DNA of 10,622 nucleotides from Dehalococcoidia bacterium. Its GTDB lineage: Bacteria; Chloroflexota; Dehalococcoidia; UBA6926. The position numbers were made by a program, and so were the translations under genes. The notes beneath the pieces are model-generated. The model did not search any database, was not told the origin of the DNA, and saw only the letters and a program-made list of their open reading frames with translations. Within the stretch, counting starts at the first letter, position 1. Each line of letters begins with the position of its first letter. Location of the stretch: the NCBI GenBank assembly GCA_012271225.1, contig JAAXGS010000020.1:1-10622 (forward strand), read 5' to 3'. Of the stretch, positions 1 to 5,898 are shown one piece after another.

Positions 1-693
1 GAGAGCATGTTCATCGATGTCGGCGCGGCGGACAGGGACGACGCGGAGCAGCGGCTTGGCATCCGCCCCGGTGACGCCGCCGCGCCGGACAGCCGATTCA
101 TGCCGCTGTCAGGCGGCGCGCTGTACATGGGCAAGGCGTGGGATGATCGCGCGGGGCTGGCGGCGCTTGTGGAGGTGGCGCGGGCGCTGCGTGAGAACAG
201 CGAGCCGCCGCGCGTCACCATCTACCTTGTGGCAACGGCGCAGGAGGAGGTGGGCCTGCGCGGCGCGCGGACAAGCAGCTACCACGTCATGCCGGATGTG
301 GGCTTGAATCTTGAGTCCGGCGTCGCGGGCGACTACCCCGGAATCACAAAGGATGAGGCGCAGGAGGAACTGGGCAAGGGGCCGACGATCTTCCTGCATG
401 ACAGTTCCATGATCCCCAACCTCCGCCTCCGCGATTTCATTGTCGATACGGCCGCCGATCTGGAAATCCCGCTGCAGTTCAATGTGCTGAGCGGATACGG
501 CGAGGACGGCGCGGAGATGCAGCGGGCCGGCGTCGGCGCGCCGTCCATCAATATCGCCGTGCCGACGCGGTACCTGCACAGCCATAACGGCGTGATTCAC
601 CGCGATGACTTTGCCGCCGCCGTCCGGCTTGTTGGAGAGGTCGCGCTGCGGCTCACCCCGGAGACGGTGGCGCGGCTGGCCGATTTTGACTGA
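1..693 (+). CDS. M42 family metallo-aminopeptidase, 5'-partial
   Basis: C-terminal 230 residues of a dinuclear-metal aminopeptidase of the M42 (FrvX/CelM/tetrahedral aminopeptidase) type, a cytosolic enzyme that trims peptides made by other proteases. The frame is open to the left edge, and the first ATG (base 7) falls inside the conserved 'IDVGA...GIRPGD' region, so the true start and the N-terminal metal-binding His lie upstream. Visible family landmarks, in order: KAWDDRAG with the metal-bridging Asp; EEVGLRGA with the catalytic Glu and a ligand Glu; LNLESG, where the family usually has a ligand Asp; GEDGAEMQRAG; and RYLHSHNGV with the C-terminal ligand His. Usual length is about 340-360 residues, so roughly a third is missing. 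The Asp-to-Glu change in the metal site is unusual, but the rest of the core is intact, so I expect an active enzyme. The family call is secure; the substrate cannot be read from sequence. Confidence 0.9.
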   Translation, partial: ESMFIDVGAADRDDAEQRLGIRPGDAAAPDSRFMPLSGGALYMGKAWDDRAGLAALVEVARALRENSEPPRVTIYLVATAQEEVGLRGARTSSYHVMPDVGLNLESGVAGDYPGITKDEAQEELGKGPTIFLHDSSMIPNLRLRDFIVDTAADLEIPLQFNVLSGYGEDGAEMQRAGVGAPSINIAVPTRYLHSHNGVIHRDDFAAAVRLVGEVALRLTPETVARLADFD

Positions 694-846
694 CGGTCCA
701 CAGCGGCGGGGAGACGGGCGCCGTCGCAACGAGCATCCGTCAAGAGGGCTGGAGCACGGCGCTTCGAGAACTTGGGCGGGTGTATGAGGACGAAGTGAGG
801 CACGAAGAGGGAGCGATGTACAGCCGTATCCGGCAAGGAGAGTCCC

Positions 847-1254
847 GTGACTGAAGCCTCCCCGACCCAAGAACTGGGACTGCTTGTCTCGCTCGTCGGA
901 GCACTCATGACAGCCGTGGTCTTAATGTTGCTCGTCGGGGCGCTTGTTCTCGCGGCCTACGGGCTGGCTAAAGGCATCGTTGCGACTTGGCCCTTGCCGG
1001 TCATTCTGGCGCTGACGACGCTGGGCGTGTGGGTAGGGATGCTGGTGAACTTTTATGTGGGCATCGTTCTTGGGCTCTTCACGATCGTCGGAGCAAGTAT
1101 GTACATTCGGGTGCGGAACAGCAGGCCTGCGCGGGTCCACTACATCAATAAGTTTGGACATGTCACGTGCGGAAACGGAGACGTGGGGACACGCGATGTT
1201 GAACGCGTTACGTGCGGGACGTGCGCAACTCAGTTCCGCACCAGCGGGGTGTGA
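847..1254 (+). CDS. Small membrane protein with C-terminal His-Cys3 zinc-ribbon-like motif
   Basis: A 135-residue protein of unrecognised function. The GTG start is chosen because an AAGGAG Shine-Dalgarno (835-840) sits 6 nt before it; the next in-frame ATG (907) would cut the first membrane segment. Residues about 10-41 form one hydrophobic segment, and about 49-89 form two more separated by a short polar 'NFY' stretch, giving three probable transmembrane helices. The soluble tail (about 90-135) carries VHY...HVTCGNG...VERVTCGTC: His98, Cys108, Cys123 and Cys126 make an H-x9-C-x14-C-x2-C pattern. From general knowledge, 'VHY...CG...VTCxxC' motifs recur in small phage- and prophage-encoded proteins and probably bind zinc. 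The gene ends 19 bp before the start of a broken DNA methyltransferase, so the two may once have been co-transcribed. A role in nucleic-acid or membrane sensing would be guesswork. Confidence 0.72.
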   Translation: MTEASPTQELGLLVSLVGALMTAVVLMLLVGALVLAAYGLAKGIVATWPLPVILALTTLGVWVGMLVNFYVGIVLGLFTIVGASMYIRVRNSRPARVHYINKFGHVTCGNGDVGTRDVERVTCGTCATQFRTSGV

Positions 1255-1273
1255 GTGCACGAGGAGAGAGGAG

Positions 1274-1450
1274 ATGGACACAGGCGCGCGCCCCGGATTT
1301 TGAGAACCGCGCCTATATCACGGAGACAATCTTGCCTTTCTGCAGGGCATGAACAGCGGGACGGTCGACCTGATCGCGACTGATCCTCCGTTCAGCAAGG
1401 ACAAAGATTTCTGCGCAGTATCCGGGCCGTCGCACGTTGGAACAGGATGA
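1274..1450 (+). pseudogene. DNA methyltransferase relic (N-terminal fragment with DPPF motif)
   Basis: Degraded start of an adenine- or cytosine-N4-type DNA methyltransferase. An ATG at 1274 has a good GAGGAG (1261-1266) 7 nt upstream. Frame 2 reads MDTGARP, continues after one extra base near 1295 as DFENRAYIT, then returns to frame 2 after one missing base near 1322 as GDNLAFLQGMNSGTVDLIAT followed by DPPFSKDKDF. 'GDNL' and 'DPPF' (1382-1393) are the motif IV neighbourhood of this class, where DPPF lines the target-base pocket. After about 1411 similarity is lost, and the frame stops at 1448. Two single-base frameshifts plus loss of most of the protein make it non-functional. Assembly indels could explain the frameshifts but not the missing remainder. 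It follows the zinc-ribbon gene by 19 bp. Confidence 0.78.
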
Positions 1451-1460
1451 CGCGGAGATA

Positions 1461-1489
1461 TTGACAAGGCGTCAAGTGAGGGGCATAGT
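1461..1489 (+). promoter_or_regulatory. Probable sigma-70-type promoter for pyrG(-rho)
   Basis: A perfect -35 box TTGACA (1461-1466), a 17-bp spacer, and -10 CATAGT (1484-1489, four of six consensus bases). The -35 box is the left half of an inverted repeat TTGAC-AAGGC-GTCAA (1461-1475). The surface-protein promoter carries the same arrangement. The next gene downstream is pyrG, 178 bp beyond the -10 box. Confidence 0.62.
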
Positions 1490-1624
1490 AGGGCGTGGTA
1501 TCCGGAACGAACGCGAGCACGCGGACCCGGTGAATGACTATCCCCCAGAAAGAGCGCGGCAATCGACGCTGTGACTGCGCGTCCATGCGCCGATTGACGG
1601 ATGGCGAGCGAGGCGGACGTGATA

Positions 1625-1663
1625 CGCTCCCTGACGCGGCTCAGCGGAGCGGCCCATTTGGGG
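1625..1663 (+). promoter_or_regulatory. Two adjacent hairpins at the pyrG ribosome-binding region
   Basis: First hairpin: CGCTCCCTGA (1625-1634) pairs with TCAG (1641-1644) and GGAGCG (1646-1651), giving a 10-bp stem with one bulged C and loop CGCGGC. Second: CCC-ATTT-GGG (1653-1662), whose right arm is the only G-rich sequence near the pyrG start and so the likely weak Shine-Dalgarno. There is no U-tract, so this is not an intrinsic terminator. It could limit translation start on pyrG; that is inferred from pairing only. Confidence 0.42.
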
Positions 1664-1667
1664 ATGC

Positions 1668-3440
1668 ATGGCAAAGTACGTCTTTGTGACAGGCGGCGTC
1701 GTTAGTTCCATTGGCAAGGGCATCACCGCCGCCGCCATTGGCCGACTCTTCACCAGCCGCGGCATCAGGGTCGCGGTGCAGAAGCTGGATCCCTATCTGA
1801 ACGTCGATCCGGGCACCATGTCCCCCTATCAACACGGTGAGGTTTTTGTTACGCAGGATGGCGCCGAGACTGATCTTGACCTTGGGCACTATGAGCGGTT
1901 TGTGGACACGGAGATGACGCGCGCGTCCAGCGTCACCGCCGGCCAGGTCTACTCATCCGTCCTGTCCCGTGAGCGGCGCGGCGATTTCCTGGGCGGAACC
2001 ATTCAGGTGGTCCCGCACGTCACCAACTCCATCAAGAACCGCATGCGCCAGATCGCGCAGGAGTCCGGCGCGGAGGTCATCATCATTGAGGTCGGCGGAA
2101 CTGTCGGCGATATCGAGAGCCAACCGTTCCTGGAGGCCATCCGCCAGGTGCGCAATGAGGTTGGCCGGGCCGATGCCGTCTTTGTGCACGTCACCTATCT
2201 GCCCTATCTCTACGCCACGGGCGAACTCAAGACCAAGCCCACGCAGCACTCCGTCCGGGAGCTTGCGCGCAGCGCCGGCATCCGTCCGGACGTCATCATC
2301 GCCCGCAGCGAGTTTGAGGCCACGCAGGAGATCATCGACAAAATCGCCCTGTTCTGTGATGTGGAGCCGCAGGCCGTCGTCCCCCTCTCCACGGTGGACA
2401 CCATCTACCGTGTTCCGCTGCTGCTTGAAGAGCAGGGACTGGGGACATATATCCTCAGTCGGATGCAGCTCAGCAACTACGTCACAGCGGCGTCAGACCT
2501 GGATGACTGGCGCGCGCTGGTGCGGCGCTTTGAGGAGCCGAAGCCCCCGCTGACCGTTGGCATCGTCGGCAAGTACGTGGAGCTGCATGACGCCTATCTC
2601 TCCGTTAAAGAGGCGCTCTCACACGCCGGCCTGGCAATCGGCGTGGATATTAACGTGGAGTGGATCTCCGCGGAGGAGTTGGAGGAGCCCGGCTGGGAGG
2701 CGCGTCTTGAGCGCGTGCACGGCATCATTGTCCCCGGCGGGTTTGGCAGCCGCGGCATTGAGGGCATGATCCGCGCGGCGCGGTACGCGCGGGAGCAGCA
2801 GGTCCCGTATCTGGGCCTCTGTCTGGGCATGCAGATCATGGTTATTGAGTTCGCCCGGAACGCCGCCGGACTCGCGGGCGCAAACTCCACGGAGTTCGAC
2901 GTTGAAACGCCCCATCCCGTCATCCATATCATGGAGGATCAGGAGAGCATCCGCGTGAAGGGCGGCACCATGCGCCTGGGCTCCTACCTCTGCCATCTCA
3001 TCCCCGGCACCCGCGCCGCGCGCGCCTACGGTGAGCAGGAGTCCATTGTGGAGCGGCACCGGCACCGCTTTGAGGTCAACAACGCCTACCGCGCCGCGCT
3101 GGCCGATGCCGGCCTCGCCGTGTCCGGCCTCCACCGTGAGCGTGACCTTGTTGAAATTGCGGAGGTGCGCGACCATCCCCTGATGCTTGGAACGCAGTTC
3201 CATCCGGAGTTTCAGTCGCGCCCCACCCGGGCCCATCCGCTCTTTCGGGAGTTCGTGTCCGTCGCCGCCGGCATCCTCCGCGCCGGTGAGCAGACGCCGC
3301 TCCCCCTTGAGAATGACGAAGGCGTCGCGCGCCCCGCCGCCCCGCCCGCCGACGCGCCGGACCTTGTCGCGGCCACGGCCGCGGAGATGGACGCGCCGAC
3401 CGTATCAACGCCCGCCCTGCGCGCCGGTTCCGGCTACTGA
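1668..3440 (+). CDS. pyrG: CTP synthase (glutamine hydrolysing)
   Basis: Makes CTP from UTP, ATP and glutamine, the last step of de novo pyrimidine nucleotide synthesis, in the cytosol as a tetramer. The 590-residue product begins MAKYVFVTGG with the hallmark GGVVSSIGKG P-loop (about 9-18), followed by KLDPYLNVDPGTM and QHGEVFVTQDGAETDLDLGHYERF; EVGGTVGDIES lies near 141-151. This is the synthetase (ammonia ligase) domain. The class I glutamine amidotransferase domain follows a linker at about 290: PGGFGSRG, nucleophile Cys385 in GLCLGMQ, and catalytic His512 and Glu514 in TQFHPEF. The fold is complete by about residue 540. The remaining 50 residues are a Pro/Ala/Asp-rich, probably disordered tail not found in typical ~545-residue enzymes. 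The ATG at 1668 gives the canonical N-terminus, though its Shine-Dalgarno (GGGG, 1660-1663) is weak. Rho follows after 91 bp with no terminator visible, so co-transcription is likely. Confidence 0.98.
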   Translation: MAKYVFVTGGVVSSIGKGITAAAIGRLFTSRGIRVAVQKLDPYLNVDPGTMSPYQHGEVFVTQDGAETDLDLGHYERFVDTEMTRASSVTAGQVYSSVLSRERRGDFLGGTIQVVPHVTNSIKNRMRQIAQESGAEVIIIEVGGTVGDIESQPFLEAIRQVRNEVGRADAVFVHVTYLPYLYATGELKTKPTQHSVRELARSAGIRPDVIIARSEFEATQEIIDKIALFCDVEPQAVVPLSTVDTIYRVPLLLEEQGLGTYILSRMQLSNYVTAASDLDDWRALVRRFEEPKPPLTVGIVGKYVELHDAYLSVKEALSHAGLAIGVDINVEWISAEELEEPGWEARLERVHGIIVPGGFGSRGIEGMIRAARYAREQQVPYLGLCLGMQIMVIEFARNAAGLAGANSTEFDVETPHPVIHIMEDQESIRVKGGTMRLGSYLCHLIPGTRAARAYGEQESIVERHRHRFEVNNAYRAALADAGLAVSGLHRERDLVEIAEVRDHPLMLGTQFHPEFQSRPTRAHPLFREFVSVAAGILRAGEQTPLPLENDEGVARPAAPPADAPDLVAATAAEMDAPTVSTPALRAGSGY

Positions 3441-3456
3441 TCGACGGCGCAGCGCG

Positions 3457-3494
3457 CTACAACCCCATCCCAATCAACCACCTCCACCCTTTCC
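3457..3494 (+). promoter_or_regulatory. G-free, C-rich tract before rho (candidate rut site)
   Basis: These 38 nt contain no G and 21 C, with many pyrimidine-C steps, in a gene region otherwise rich in G. It lies entirely between the pyrG stop and the rho ribosome-binding site. C-rich, G-poor unstructured RNA is what Rho's primary site binds, and rho mRNA is known to be autoregulated by Rho-dependent attenuation in Escherichia coli. A feedback rut site is therefore a reasonable inference, not a demonstration. Confidence 0.5.
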
Positions 3495-3517
3495 GGAGCA
3501 GCAGACAACACAGGCGC

Positions 3518-3534
3518 AAGGGAGACACGGATTG
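3518..3534 (+). promoter_or_regulatory. Ribosome-binding site fixing a TTG start for rho
   Basis: AAGGGAG (3518-3524) lies 7 nt before an in-frame TTG (3532). The first in-frame ATG (3547) is 22 nt from the same element, too far for normal initiation, and no other purine-rich element precedes it. This selects the TTG. Confidence 0.65.
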
Positions 3535-5328
3535 CAGACCCAGGACATGGACACCCAGGACGATCGGCCACAGCAGCAGACCCGGCGCGGCATCGCGCGG
3601 CCCCCGCGCGCCGCGCCCCGCAGGGTTGCCGCCCCGGACACCCCGGGGGACGGGGACGCAGAGAGAGACGTCACCATCGCAGCGGCGATGATGGATGAGG
3701 CTGGCACAACGCCTCCGGACGCCGTCGACGCGGCCGTTGACGCCGCCGTGGAGCGCGTGATCAACGGCGCATCCGTCGACGCGCCCCATAACGTTCCCCC
3801 CCAGAACATTTCTGAGGATGATGACGCTTCCCCTCCGGCCCAGCGGCGCCTTGCCGCCCGCGCGCGGCCCGCAAACGGCAGCCGCGCGGCTGCCGCCCGC
3901 CCCCGGCCGGAGCAGCAGGGCAATGGTCAGGCGGCCATGCGGCAGCGGATGGAGAACAATAACAGGGGTGAGCGGCCGCAGAGGCCGCGCGCCGCGGCCC
4001 GCGTGGAGGACCCTGACCGGCGCGCCCTCTCAATGGAGGGATTGCCGGCGGAGCTCGCCCTCGTTGAAATCCCGCAGTTGGAGGCACTGAAACATGATCA
4101 GGCCACGGAGCTTGTCGAGATTCTGGGCCTTCCACCCGCCTCCGTCCTGCGGCGTGAGGACATGGTCCACCGCGCCATCCAGGCCCTGGGTGAGCGGGGC
4201 GGCGTCATCAACGCCAGCGGCATTTTGGAGATCACCGGTGAGGGCTACGGCTTCATCCGCCACAGCAACCTGCGCCACAACGTTAATGATGTCTACGTGG
4301 CGCAGTCACAGATCAGGCGATACGGCCTCCGCACGGGTGACTGGGTGACCGGGCAGGTGCGCTCCCCCAAGAGCGGGGAGAAGTACTACGGCCTGCTGCG
4401 CGTGGAGACCGTCACGGGGCAGGACCCGGAGGTCTCGCGGCGAAGGCCCGTCTTTGATCACCTGACGGCCCTCTTTCCGGACACCCTCTATGACCTGGAG
4501 ACGGGGCAGAAGGCCACGGCGGCGCGGCTTTTGAACCTCATCGCGCCCATTGGGCTGGGGCAGCGCGCGCTGATCGTCTCCCCGCCCAAGGCCGGCAAGA
4601 CCATCCTGCTCCATCAGATCGCGGACGCGCTCTCCACCCGCTATCCGCAGACGCACATCATGGCGGCGCTCATTGGAGAGCGGCCGGAGGAGGTCACGGA
4701 CTGGCAGCGCACCGTCAAGGGCGCGGAGGTCATGGCCTCCACCTTTGATGAGCCGGTGGAGGAGCACACCCGCGTCGCGGAGATCGTCCTCGCGCGCGCC
4801 AAGCGCCTTGTGGAGGCTGGGCAGGACGTTGTCATCCTGCTTGACTCCATCACACGCCTTGCCCGCGCCTACAACATCGCCGCCCCCTCCAGCGGGCGCA
4901 CGCTCTCCGGCGGCATGGACCCCGTGGCCCTGTACCCGCCCAAGCACTTCTTCGGCGCGGCGCGCAACACGGAGGAGGCCGGCACCCTGACCATCATCGC
5001 CACCTGTCTGGTGGACACCGGCTCCCGGCTGGATGACGTGATCTATGAGGAGTTCAAGGGCACCGGCAACATGGAGGTTCACCTGGACAGGCGGCTGGCG
5101 GAGCGCCGCGTCTATCCCGCCATTGACGTCCTCAAGTCCGGCACGCGGCGTGATGAGCGGCTCTATGACGCGCAGACCTACCGAGGCATCGTCACCCTGC
5201 GCCGCATGCTGGCCATGCTCTCAAACTCCAACCTCGATTCATCCGATGCCACGGAGCGGATCCTGGACCGCGTCTCCAAGACCAAAACCAACGCGGATTT
5301 CATCGCCACCCTTTCACGGGAAATCTGA
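3532..5328 (+). CDS. rho: Transcription termination factor Rho with long N-terminal extension
   Basis: Hexameric RNA-dependent ATPase/translocase that ends transcription of untranslated RNA. From the TTG start it is 598 residues, against 419 in Escherichia coli; the excess is an N-terminal segment of about 165 residues. That segment is low-complexity: Arg/Pro/Gln/Ala-rich with acidic patches and probably disordered. The Rho N-terminal helical domain starts near 'LVEIPQLEALKHDQATELVE' (about 173-195). The cold-shock-like RNA-binding domain runs about 229-290 (SGILEITGEGYGFIR, DVYVAQSQIRRYGLRTGD). ATPase core: Walker A SPPKAGKT (350-357), GERPEEVTDW, Walker B VVILLDS with Asp438, and the secondary-site R-loop YEEFKGTGNMEVHLDRR. 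The C-terminus TNADFIATLSREI is normal. Reading could extend upstream to 3187, but that overlaps the pyrG glutaminase domain and is rejected. Extensions of this sort are known in Actinobacteria and other high-GC phyla. No terminator follows the gene. Confidence 0.96.
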   Translation: MQTQDMDTQDDRPQQQTRRGIARPPRAAPRRVAAPDTPGDGDAERDVTIAAAMMDEAGTTPPDAVDAAVDAAVERVINGASVDAPHNVPPQNISEDDDASPPAQRRLAARARPANGSRAAAARPRPEQQGNGQAAMRQRMENNNRGERPQRPRAAARVEDPDRRALSMEGLPAELALVEIPQLEALKHDQATELVEILGLPPASVLRREDMVHRAIQALGERGGVINASGILEITGEGYGFIRHSNLRHNVNDVYVAQSQIRRYGLRTGDWVTGQVRSPKSGEKYYGLLRVETVTGQDPEVSRRRPVFDHLTALFPDTLYDLETGQKATAARLLNLIAPIGLGQRALIVSPPKAGKTILLHQIADALSTRYPQTHIMAALIGERPEEVTDWQRTVKGAEVMASTFDEPVEEHTRVAEIVLARAKRLVEAGQDVVILLDSITRLARAYNIAAPSSGRTLSGGMDPVALYPPKHFFGAARNTEEAGTLTIIATCLVDTGSRLDDVIYEEFKGTGNMEVHLDRRLAERRVYPAIDVLKSGTRRDERLYDAQTYRGIVTLRRMLAMLSNSNLDSSDATERILDRVSKTKTNADFIATLSREI

Positions 5329-5492
5329 GAGCGGCATGGGAGTGATGCGCCGTCCAATGGCCCGGCAATGCGCATATACGGTGATATGCGGGGCGCAAAC
5401 GCAACATATGCCGCGCAGGACGGCTTGTTATCGCATGAAACCGATTTCAAACCACGTTCAAAAATGTCTGGGTGATGGACACGGAAAGCCTA
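5329..5492. other. Intergenic spacer rho to surface-protein promoter
   Basis: No gene seen. It is less GC-rich than its surroundings. A perfect 7-bp hairpin CGCATAT-ACGGTG-ATATGCG occupies 5371-5390 with no U-tract, so rho's 3' end is not a standard intrinsic terminator. TTCAAA occurs twice exactly 11 bp apart (5446 and 5457), about 40 bp upstream of the next promoter. One helical turn of spacing could suit an activator or UP-like contact, but this is slight evidence. Confidence 0.45.
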
Positions 5493-5522
5493 TTGACAGC
5501 GGTCAAAGAGTTCCCCTATAGT
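5493..5522 (+). promoter_or_regulatory. Strong sigma-70-type promoter of the surface-protein gene
   Basis: Perfect -35 TTGACA (5493-5498), an 18-bp spacer, and -10 TATAGT (5517-5522, five of six consensus). The transcript start is predicted near 5529. An inverted repeat TTGAC-AGCG-GTCAA (5493-5506) overlies the -35 box, as at the pyrG promoter. A near-consensus promoter fits a highly expressed cell-surface protein. Confidence 0.75.
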
Positions 5523-5528
5523 CCGTGC

Positions 5529-5898
5529 AGTGTCTACGCCCGGTGACGGGCGCGGGGTTCTTGTGGCGCGTGAGCGCGGATACGGGAGACCGAGTCAGTC
5601 GAGGGCACAGAAGGGTTGTATGGTGAAGGGGCGCAAGCCCTCAGGAGTACGGAGCCAGGCAGCAAGCCGGAGAAGCGCGGGAAAGTCAGCGCCCACAGGC
5701 CGTGAGAGAGAGGGAACGATCATCGCGCGGCGACCACAGGGACCCCTGACACCCACAAGCGGGGAGGAGCAGATGCACGCACGTGAACCGTGGCAATCCC
5801 GAAGCCCAACGGGGCAGGGGGTGATGAAACCAGCGGTTTCCTCTACACTCAGGACGTGGGGCCATGCGCCCAGATTGCAGAATGGAAGGGGGCTTCCT
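5529..5898 (+). ncRNA. Long structured 5' leader of the surface-protein mRNA (candidate cis-regulatory RNA)
   Basis: About 370 nt lie between the predicted transcript start and the chosen GTG start. Three short hairpins have GNRA tetraloops: CGCCCG-GTGA-CGGGCG (5537-5552), GCGC-GTGA-GCGC (5566-5577) and GGGC-GCAA-GCCC (5629-5640). An alternative pairing, GAGGGC (5601-5606) with GCCCTC (5637-5642), would exclude the third hairpin. GCGC arms at 5675-5678 and 5689-5692 can also pair. The frame is open and in phase with the protein, but its translation is Arg/Ser/Gly-rich and precedes a normal signal peptide, so I read it as RNA. I compared from memory with c-di-GMP, c-di-AMP, cobalamin, T-box and SRP signatures and saw no match. 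Long stable leaders are common on S-layer mRNAs. Confidence 0.5.
5884..5897 (+). promoter_or_regulatory. Shine-Dalgarno folded in a small hairpin before the GTG start
   Basis: GGAAG-GGGG-CTTCC forms a perfect 5-bp stem with loop GGGG, one base before the GTG at 5899. The purine arm and loop are the only good Shine-Dalgarno for this start, so it may be partly masked. This element also supports 5899 over the upstream in-frame ATGs at 5773 and 5824. Confidence 0.5.

Larger units (their letters stand above)
1451..1667. other. Non-coding leader region upstream of pyrG
   Basis: No credible gene on either strand; minus-strand reading frames here have no recognisable product. It contains the probable pyrG promoter (1461-1489) and, from the predicted transcript start near 1496, a leader of about 170 nt. 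A second TTGACG (1594-1599) lacks a convincing -10 box. Just before pyrG are two adjacent hairpins, listed separately. The methyltransferase relic borders it on the left, so part of this segment may be decayed remnant of the same cassette. Confidence 0.6.

Noticed and set aside
109..870. 253-codon minus-strand open frame over the M42 peptidase
   Set aside because: It overlaps a conserved gene, and its product is low-complexity with no recognisable domain.
1491..1500. GGGC near the pyrG transcript start as a B. subtilis-style reiterative attenuation site
   Set aside because: The G-run is only 2 bp past the -10 box, too close for initiation, and no downstream terminator hairpin with a T-tract exists.
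1594..1625. Second possible pyrG promoter starting TTGACG
   Set aside because: No acceptable -10 hexamer at 16-19 bp; the nearest AT-containing match is 20 bp away and poor.
1318..1674. Minus-strand open frame in the pyrG upstream region
   Set aside because: No ribosome-binding site or recognisable product, and it runs antisense to a readable methyltransferase remnant and the pyrG promoter.
3187..3531. Upstream extension of rho by 115 codons
   Set aside because: It overlaps the conserved TQFHPEF end of PyrG and its translation is a Ser/Pro/Arg out-of-frame shadow; the TTG at 3532 has a proper ribosome-binding site.
5371..5390. Hairpin after rho as an intrinsic terminator
   Set aside because: The stem is perfect, but the loop side and downstream bases lack any T-tract and the stem is AT-containing and weak.
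5675..5702. RNase P RNA-like string (GGGAAAGTC then CACAGGCC)
   Set aside because: It resembles the 5' P4 region only loosely, and the matching 3' half (ACAGAA...GGCTTA type) is absent downstream.
5530..5898. 123-residue N-terminal extension of the surface protein
   Set aside because: Its first GTG sits at the predicted transcript start, the sequence is Arg/Ser/Gly-rich without domain character, and it would place the Sec signal peptide internally.
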